Source of the DNA: CADEEN01 sp963740395
GTDB lineage: Bacteria > Pseudomonadota > Gammaproteobacteria > Burkholderiales > Burkholderiaceae_C
Reading direction: 5' to 3'
Assembly: GCA_963740395.1 (NCBI GenBank)
Contig: CAVUEP010000008.1
Span: 28,235 to 92,234, forward strand
DNA length: 64,000 nucleotides
The number at the start of each line of letters is the position of its first letter. Positions within the stretch are counted from its first letter, which is position 1. Position numbers and translations under genes: made by a program. A model generated the notes under the pieces. The model searched no databases. It was not told where the DNA came from and saw only the letters and a list, made by a program, of their open reading frames with translations. Shown piece by piece: positions 58,981 through 64,000 of this stretch.

Positions 58981-60711
58981 ATGTACGCCCAATACTTCGG
59001 ACTCAACGAAAAACCCTTCAGCATCGCGCCTGACCCGCGCTATCTGTACCAGAGCGAGCGGCACGCCGAGGCGCTTGCGCACCTGCTTTACGGCGTGAAT
59101 GAGGCTGGCGGCTTCATCCAGCTGACCGGCGAGGTGGGCACGGGCAAGACGACCTTGATACGGGCGCTGCTTAATCAAATGCCGGAAAGCGCCGAAGTGG
59201 CGATGATCCTCAATCCAACGCTGTCGATCAGCGAATTTCTGCACGCTATCTGCAAGGACCTCGGCATCCCCGGCGTCACCCCGACAGCCAGCAACCGGGC
59301 GCTGATCGATTTGCTGAACGGCTACCTGCTGAAAACCTATAGCAAGGGCGGGCGCGTCATACTCATCATCGATGAGGCCCAGTGCATGGAGGCGGAGCTG
59401 CTGGAACAGCTCAGGCTGCTGACCAACCTGGAGACCTCCGAGCGCAAACTTCTGCAGATTATTCTGATCGGTCAACCCGAGCTACGCGCGACGCTGGCGC
59501 GCAACGATCTGCGGCAGCTCGCACAAAGGATCACAGCGCGCTATCACCTTGACCCGTTGACGCGCGAAGAGACAGCAAGCTACGTGAAACATCGCCTGCA
59601 GATCGCAGGCGCAAGCCGCAAGATCTTTACCGACGGCGCGGTGCGCGAAATTCACCGACTTAGCGACGGCGTACCAAGGCTTATCAATGTAATCTGCGAT
59701 CGCGCTCTGCTGGGCGCCTATGCTGGCGAAAAACTCATGGTCGACGCAGCCCTGGCGCGCAAGGCGGCGGGAGAAGTGCAGGGTCGCGATATTCCTGCAC
59801 CAGGACGACGCTGGCTAGGTGTGGCGGCAGCGATCGTCGCGCTTGCCGCTCTCGGTTTTGCGCTTTTTCAATTTTGGCCACGCGGCCTTCTTGACGGCGC
59901 GGCAAGCGCCAAAAACCTCCCGCCATCGCCCATGGTGCAGGAACCTGCTGCCGGCGCGCCCATCCTGGACGCGCCGTCGTTGGCGCTGGCCAATTCGCCG
60001 GTAGAGCCGCCGGAACAGGTAGGGGGCGAGCCGGGTACAGAGTCCGCAACAAACGACGGTCCTGGCGCGAGCGCCGATACCTTCGATCTTGCCGAGCTAC
60101 TCAGCACGTCCCGGGAACTGACCAACAACGATACCGCCTTTGGCGAACTGTTCCGGCTGTGGGACAAGGCCTACGTGCCTGGTGCAGCGCGCGCCTGCAC
60201 GCAGGCGAGTGCGCAGGGTCTTAAATGCCTTTTTCAACGTGGCAGCTGGAACCACCTGGTCACGCTCAACGTACCAGCGATCCTGTCACTCACCGACGAC
60301 AACGGCGACAACCACCAGGTGGTCCTCGCGCAAATCCTGAATGATGAACAGGCAGTCCTGCGAATCGGCGGCAGCAGCTATCCGGTTGCCATGAGCCAGC
60401 TGAATGACCTCTGGTTTGGAGACTCGTTGTTGTTCTGGCGCCCGCCCGCCGGCGCCAATCAGCTGCTTGGTCCCGGCGCACGCGGCGCAGGCGTGCGCTG
60501 GCTGCGCGAGGGTCTGAGCAAGGTTGCCAGCGAGCCGCTGCCGGCGGCCGCAGATCCGACGCTTTATGACACCGACCTGTCGAGCCAGGTGCGCCGTTTT
60601 CAGCGCGACCATGGGTTGCGCGTCGATGGCATCGCCGGCGAACGCACGCTGATCAAGCTGCAGGCTTTGCTGCTGGAGCCCGGTGTGCCGCTGCTCAGCA
60701 AGGACGGCTGA
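58981..60711 (+). CDS. exeA: ExeA/GspA-type AAA ATPase with peptidoglycan-binding domain
   Basis: The product is 576 aa. The N-terminal AAA part has MYAQYFGLNEKPFSIAPDPR, Walker A GEVGTGKTTL and Walker B VILIIDEAQCM. A membrane helix lies at about 280-300 (VAAAIVALAALGFALF). The periplasmic part contains a Cys pair region and a C-terminal PG_binding_1 domain (VRRFQRDHGLRVDGIAGERT). GspA/ExeA with GspB/ExeB helps to insert the type II secretion pore through peptidoglycan. The gspB gene follows 1 bp later. Confidence 0.88.
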   Translation: MYAQYFGLNEKPFSIAPDPRYLYQSERHAEALAHLLYGVNEAGGFIQLTGEVGTGKTTLIRALLNQMPESAEVAMILNPTLSISEFLHAICKDLGIPGVTPTASNRALIDLLNGYLLKTYSKGGRVILIIDEAQCMEAELLEQLRLLTNLETSERKLLQIILIGQPELRATLARNDLRQLAQRITARYHLDPLTREETASYVKHRLQIAGASRKIFTDGAVREIHRLSDGVPRLINVICDRALLGAYAGEKLMVDAALARKAAGEVQGRDIPAPGRRWLGVAAAIVALAALGFALFQFWPRGLLDGAASAKNLPPSPMVQEPAAGAPILDAPSLALANSPVEPPEQVGGEPGTESATNDGPGASADTFDLAELLSTSRELTNNDTAFGELFRLWDKAYVPGAARACTQASAQGLKCLFQRGSWNHLVTLNVPAILSLTDDNGDNHQVVLAQILNDEQAVLRIGGSSYPVAMSQLNDLWFGDSLLFWRPPAGANQLLGPGARGAGVRWLREGLSKVASEPLPAAADPTLYDTDLSSQVRRFQRDHGLRVDGIAGERTLIKLQALLLEPGVPLLSKDG

Positions 60712-60712
60712 T

Positions 60713-61393
60713 ATGTCTTTTATTCTTGATGCCCTGAAAAAATCGCAAGCCAGCCGCCAGCGACAAACAGGCCCGGGCATCATCACGGTTGAGACAGCGC
60801 CCGGCAAAGAACCTGCACCAGGCTGGGTCACTACGGTCATCGCAATTCTGGTGTTGAACCTGCTGGTGTTGTCCGCGCTGGCGTGGTGGATCGCGCGCGA
60901 TAAAGAAACAGTACTGATGTCGACTGACCGAGCAACGGCAGAGCAGGCGTCGGCCACCGCCGCGCAGCAGGCGCAAAACAGGATGGGGCCAAAACAGCCC
61001 GACGACCTGCCGGCCAAGGCGCAAGCTGCAGATCGCCCGGCAGTGCGGCCATTGTCGGCCGAGGTCCGTGAGCCAGCGTTACAAGAGGGCACTGGTCAGG
61101 CGCGGACTGCGGCAGCGCCGCCGCCCGCGGTCGTGACGGCCACGCCCTCAGAGGACGCCGGCTTCCTGCCGACCCTTGCCGAGCTGCAGCTTGATCAGCG
61201 CATCCAGCTGTCACCGTTGCATGTTGACGTGCATGTTTATAACGAGAACCCGCAACGACGTTTTGTGCTTATTAATGCGCGCAAGTACAAAGAGGGTGAG
61301 CGATTGAGTGAGGGTCCGTTGCTTGAGGAAATCCGCCGCGACGGGCTGGTCATGTATTACCGCGATCAGCGCTTTCTTGTTCCCCGCGACTAG
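60713..61393 (+). CDS. gspB: General secretion pathway protein GspB/ExeB
   Basis: The product is 226 aa. MSFILDALKKSQASRQRQTG is the family's cytoplasmic signature. A single membrane helix lies at ~38-60 (VTTVIAILVLNLLVLSALAW). A Pro/Ala linker and the C-terminal GspB domain (LAELQLDQRIQLSPLHVDVH, NPQRRFVLINARKYKEGERL) follow. It forms a complex with the ATPase encoded just upstream. Confidence 0.88.
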   Translation: MSFILDALKKSQASRQRQTGPGIITVETAPGKEPAPGWVTTVIAILVLNLLVLSALAWWIARDKETVLMSTDRATAEQASATAAQQAQNRMGPKQPDDLPAKAQAADRPAVRPLSAEVREPALQEGTGQARTAAAPPPAVVTATPSEDAGFLPTLAELQLDQRIQLSPLHVDVHVYNENPQRRFVLINARKYKEGERLSEGPLLEEIRRDGLVMYYRDQRFLVPRD

Positions 61394-61407
61394 ATGGAGA
61401 GACCGTG

Positions 61408-61824
61408 ATGAGCGCAAGTTTTTTCCTGAAACTTTACCTGCTGACGGTGCCGGTGTTTTTCCTGATCGACCTGGTCTGGCTGGGCATGCTCGCGCGGCCT
61501 TTTTACCGCAGCCAACTGGGCGCTTTTCTCGGTGACGGCTTCAACTGGCCGGCGGCACTGTTGTTTTACCTGGTCTTCATCGTCGGCATATTGTTGTTTG
61601 CTGTAGTGCCGGCGCTGGACAAAGGCGCCTGGCAACACGCCCTGCTTTGGGGTGCCCTGTTCGGCTTCTTCACTTATGCGACCTACGATCTGACCAATCT
61701 CGCGACCCTGCCCGGCTGGCCAGTTAAAGTAGTCGTGGTGGATATTCTGTGGGGCACATTTCTGTGCGCCAGCGTCGCTACAGCAAGCTTCTTCATCGGT
61801 CGCTGGCTGCAGCAAGCACTTTAG
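61408..61824 (+). CDS. DUF2177 family membrane protein
   Basis: The product is 138 aa. GGAGA at 61396-61400 supports ATG 61408. A GTG three bases earlier is in frame. Four membrane helices are evident. The DUF2177 pattern is LKLYLLTVPVFFLIDLVWLG, ARPFYRSQLG, FFTYATYDLTNLATL and VVDILWGTFLCA. Function is unknown. It is convergent with the pit gene. Confidence 0.85.
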   Translation: MSASFFLKLYLLTVPVFFLIDLVWLGMLARPFYRSQLGAFLGDGFNWPAALLFYLVFIVGILLFAVVPALDKGAWQHALLWGALFGFFTYATYDLTNLATLPGWPVKVVVVDILWGTFLCASVATASFFIGRWLQQAL

Positions 61825-61842
61825 CGCGCCGACGGCGTTGGC

Positions 61843-63093
61843 TCAGCCCAGAATATAGCTGAGCGCATAGAAAAAGATTATCGCCAGCAGCGCGCCAGCG
61901 GGAATGGTAATCACCCAGGAAAGAAAAATACTGCGCACGACGCTGAGATTAATGGCGGCGATGCCGCGCGCGAGGCCTACACCCAGCACCGCGCCCACCA
62001 GGGTATGCGTCGTGGAAATCGGAATTCCTGTGCCTGAGGCCACAACGATGGTCGTGGCGGCTGCGAGCTCCGCAGCGAAACCACGGCTCGGTGTCAGATG
62101 CGTGATGCGTTGACCCACGGTGGTCATGACGCGAAATCCGTAAGTCATGAGGCCGACAACAATGCCGCCACCTCCCAGCAGCAGGATCCACGGCGATATC
62201 GCGGCCTTCTGGCCAATAATGCCGCTCTGCGCGACACTGATCACGGCGGCTACCGGCCCGATCGCATTGGCGACATCATTAGAGCCATGCGCGAAGGCCA
62301 TACCGCATGCGGTCACGACCATCAGCACACCGAAAACGCGCTCCACGGTTTGAAAGCGGAAGTCCTTGTCAGCATCAGCTTCGACCTTGATGCGGCCGAT
62401 AAACAGTTTGCCAATCAAAGCTATTACTACGCCGACGGCTGTTGCTGCGGCATACGCATGCCCGGTGGCCAGCTCGAGCCCGACGTGGCTGAGACCTTTA
62501 AACAGGGTCACCAGGGTAATGGTGAATCCGGCAAGGAAAATGTAGAAGGGCACATACCTGCGCGCGCGCGCCAGCGGATCATCCTGCTCGAGAATGATCC
62601 ACTGCACGGATTTGAAAATGATGTAAGCGATCATGCCGGCCGTTACCGGGGAGATCACCCAGCTCATGACAATTGTGCCAACCTTTGACCACTGCACTGC
62701 GTCAAATCCAATGCCTACGGCTGCGAAACCGACGATAGCGCCTACGATGGAGTGGGTCGTTGACACCGGCCAGCCCTTACTTGATGCAATCAGCAGCCAG
62801 ATAGCCGCCGCCAGTAACGCCGCGAGCATGCCGTAAATAAGGAGTTCGGGGGAATCCGCCAGCAAGGAGGCATCAACAATACCCTTGCGTATGGTGGAGG
62901 TTACTTCGCCGCCTGCCAGCACCGCACCGAGAAACTCGAATACAGCCGCAACCAGGATCGCCTGCTTGACCGTCAGTGCACGCGATCCGACCGATGTTGC
63001 CATGGCGTTTGCCACGTCATTTGCGCCGATGCCCCAGGCCATAAACAAGCCAAAAACGCCGGCCAGGACGATGTAGACCACCATCATTTCCAT
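61843..63093 (-). CDS. pit: PiT-family inorganic phosphate transporter
   Basis: The product is 416 aa. It has the two family signatures, WGIGANDVANAMATSVG near the N-terminus and FAHGSNDVANAIGPVAA in the second half, plus paired STTHSIVGA and STTHTLVGAVLG motifs and about ten membrane helices. It imports phosphate (or metal-phosphate) with protons or Na+. The DUF47 gene lies 35 bp upstream in the same direction, the usual operon. Confidence 0.92.
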   Translation of the reverse strand: MEMMVVYIVLAGVFGLFMAWGIGANDVANAMATSVGSRALTVKQAILVAAVFEFLGAVLAGGEVTSTIRKGIVDASLLADSPELLIYGMLAALLAAAIWLLIASSKGWPVSTTHSIVGAIVGFAAVGIGFDAVQWSKVGTIVMSWVISPVTAGMIAYIIFKSVQWIILEQDDPLARARRYVPFYIFLAGFTITLVTLFKGLSHVGLELATGHAYAAATAVGVVIALIGKLFIGRIKVEADADKDFRFQTVERVFGVLMVVTACGMAFAHGSNDVANAIGPVAAVISVAQSGIIGQKAAISPWILLLGGGGIVVGLMTYGFRVMTTVGQRITHLTPSRGFAAELAAATTIVVASGTGIPISTTHTLVGAVLGVGLARGIAAINLSVVRSIFLSWVITIPAGALLAIIFFYALSYILG

Positions 63094-63128
63094 CAGCCTG
63101 TTCCTTCTCGCTTGCTAAGGTTGTGGTG

Positions 63129-63803
63129 CTACCGGGCCAATAACAGTTGCAGTCGGCTGCCGACGCGCTGGCAGGTATCGGCAAGGTCACCGGTCAGATC
63201 GATGACCTTGTAAAGAAACATCACTTCCACCGGATTCAGGTTTCTTTCCAGGCCGAAAAGCACTGCACGGACTTCGATTTCTCGCTTATCTGTATCATTT
63301 TCGATCTGATCCAGCGTGTTGATGAAGCCCTGGACGATTTCCACCTCTTTGCCGGAAAAGCCGACTTCGAACAGCTCGTCCAGCTCGTTTACCGTCTTGT
63401 GCGCCTGTTTCGACGCGTCAACACTGCGCTGCAGCAAGCCAAAGTAGGATTCTCTTAATTGCTGCGGAAAGAGCATGCGCCTGCCAATGATCACCCCAGC
63501 TATGTCCTTGCTCAGGTTGGCAATCTCGTCCTGAACCCGCAGAACACTTAGCAGGTCGGCGCGCGCTACGGGCATCAACAGGTTCTTTGGCATCTGCAGA
63601 CGCAGCTCCTTCTTGAGCGCGTCGGCCTCATGCTCCAGCTGGCTGATTTCGCCACGCACCGTCGTGGCGGCGTCCCAGTCCTCCGCAAATACCGCACGGA
63701 AAAAATCCGGCAGCCGGCCAGCGCATTCGTCTGCCTTGGCCATATGGGCCTGCAGGGGCTTCACTGGTGAAGTACCGAAGATCTTGGACAGATAATTGCT
63801 CAT
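63129..63803 (-). CDS. DUF47 family PhoU-like protein
   Basis: The product is 224 aa from ATG 63803 (MSNYLSKIFGTSPVKPLQAH). It is all helical, with the DUF47 pattern (ADECAGRLPDFFRAVFAEDW, ISQLEHEADALKKELR, LLSVLRVQDEIANLSKDIAG, VDASKQAHKTVNELDELFEV). These proteins are PhoU relatives that regulate the neighbouring PiT transporter. Confidence 0.9.
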   Translation of the reverse strand: MSNYLSKIFGTSPVKPLQAHMAKADECAGRLPDFFRAVFAEDWDAATTVRGEISQLEHEADALKKELRLQMPKNLLMPVARADLLSVLRVQDEIANLSKDIAGVIIGRRMLFPQQLRESYFGLLQRSVDASKQAHKTVNELDELFEVGFSGKEVEIVQGFINTLDQIENDTDKREIEVRAVLFGLERNLNPVEVMFLYKVIDLTGDLADTCQRVGSRLQLLLAR

Positions 63804-64000
63804 GCTTCCCCCAGTCAGGAATAAGCCGTGCAGGCAGCCCTTAGTTTGTCTTGTGCTGCGGGCCGCCACCGCTGACGACGCATTTTAGCTTGAATTGGCC
63901 TCGGGTTGCTCGCTGCATGGCGGCATGCGGCGTCCGGTGGAGGCATGCCGGCGCGAGATTCTGTAAGCTCTGGCCAAACAACAATACAATCCGGGGGTCG

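Overview
The window is a composite of three bacterial genomes and should not be read as one chromosome. Positions 1 to about 49,600 are very GC-rich and carry betaproteobacterial (Burkholderiales, Leptothrix/Rubrivivax-like) content. Examples are the metK | lpxL-lpxL ... dapF-DUF484-xerC neighbourhood, a phasin-like gene, katG and glmS. From about 49,610 to 50,645 there is only an internal piece of an alphaproteobacterial (Caulobacterales-like) lptD. From about 50,650 to 64,000 the base composition is visibly less GC-rich and the content is gammaproteobacterial: the C-terminal part of fadE, GGDEF-EAL, dinB, exeA/gspB and pit/DUF47. Both breakpoints cut genes in half, so this is most simply a mis-joined metagenomic contig.

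Region 1 (1-16,290) is a one-directional locus of a dozen small exported proteins. Most have good signal peptides and no assigned function. Recognisable parts are an IPT/TIG domain, three PAN/Apple-type domains, a DNRLRE domain, a Cys-repeat protein and a CsgG-like protein. The block is bracketed by two related regulators (winged helix/BTAD, AAA ATPase, TPR). The left one is cut by the window edge. A third BTAD regulator (19,680) precedes a Big2 lipoprotein. TAACG-type direct repeats with 11-bp periodicity lie upstream of three of these units, at 1,952, 5,101 and 21,729. This is the kind of site that OmpR/SARP-type winged helices bind, and it is the best candidate here for an undescribed regulon.

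Region 2 (16,291-33,230) is housekeeping: metK, two lipid A acyltransferase genes, a 1-Cys peroxiredoxin, dapF, DUF484, xerC, rlmI-like, an Lrp regulator and glmS. It is interrupted by the regulator/lipoprotein insertion at 19,680-25,640. Region 3 (33,231-49,600) holds a decayed tandem family of small lipoproteins, a large lipoprotein divergent from an ECF sigma factor plus Ser/Thr kinase pair, small DUF genes, a phasin-like gene, katG, an ABC-2 exporter, an SDR and part of an AMP-dependent ligase.

The beta and alpha parts contain many single-base frameshifts, mostly one-base insertions, concentrated in housekeeping genes (metK, lpxL, glmS, katG, dapF, lptD). The gamma part has none. I treat most as sequence errors rather than true pseudogenes, and give outer coordinates for the broken genes. 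Gammaproteobacterial genes near the end form small units: the exeA-gspB secretion pair with DUF2177, and the DUF47-pit phosphate transport pair.
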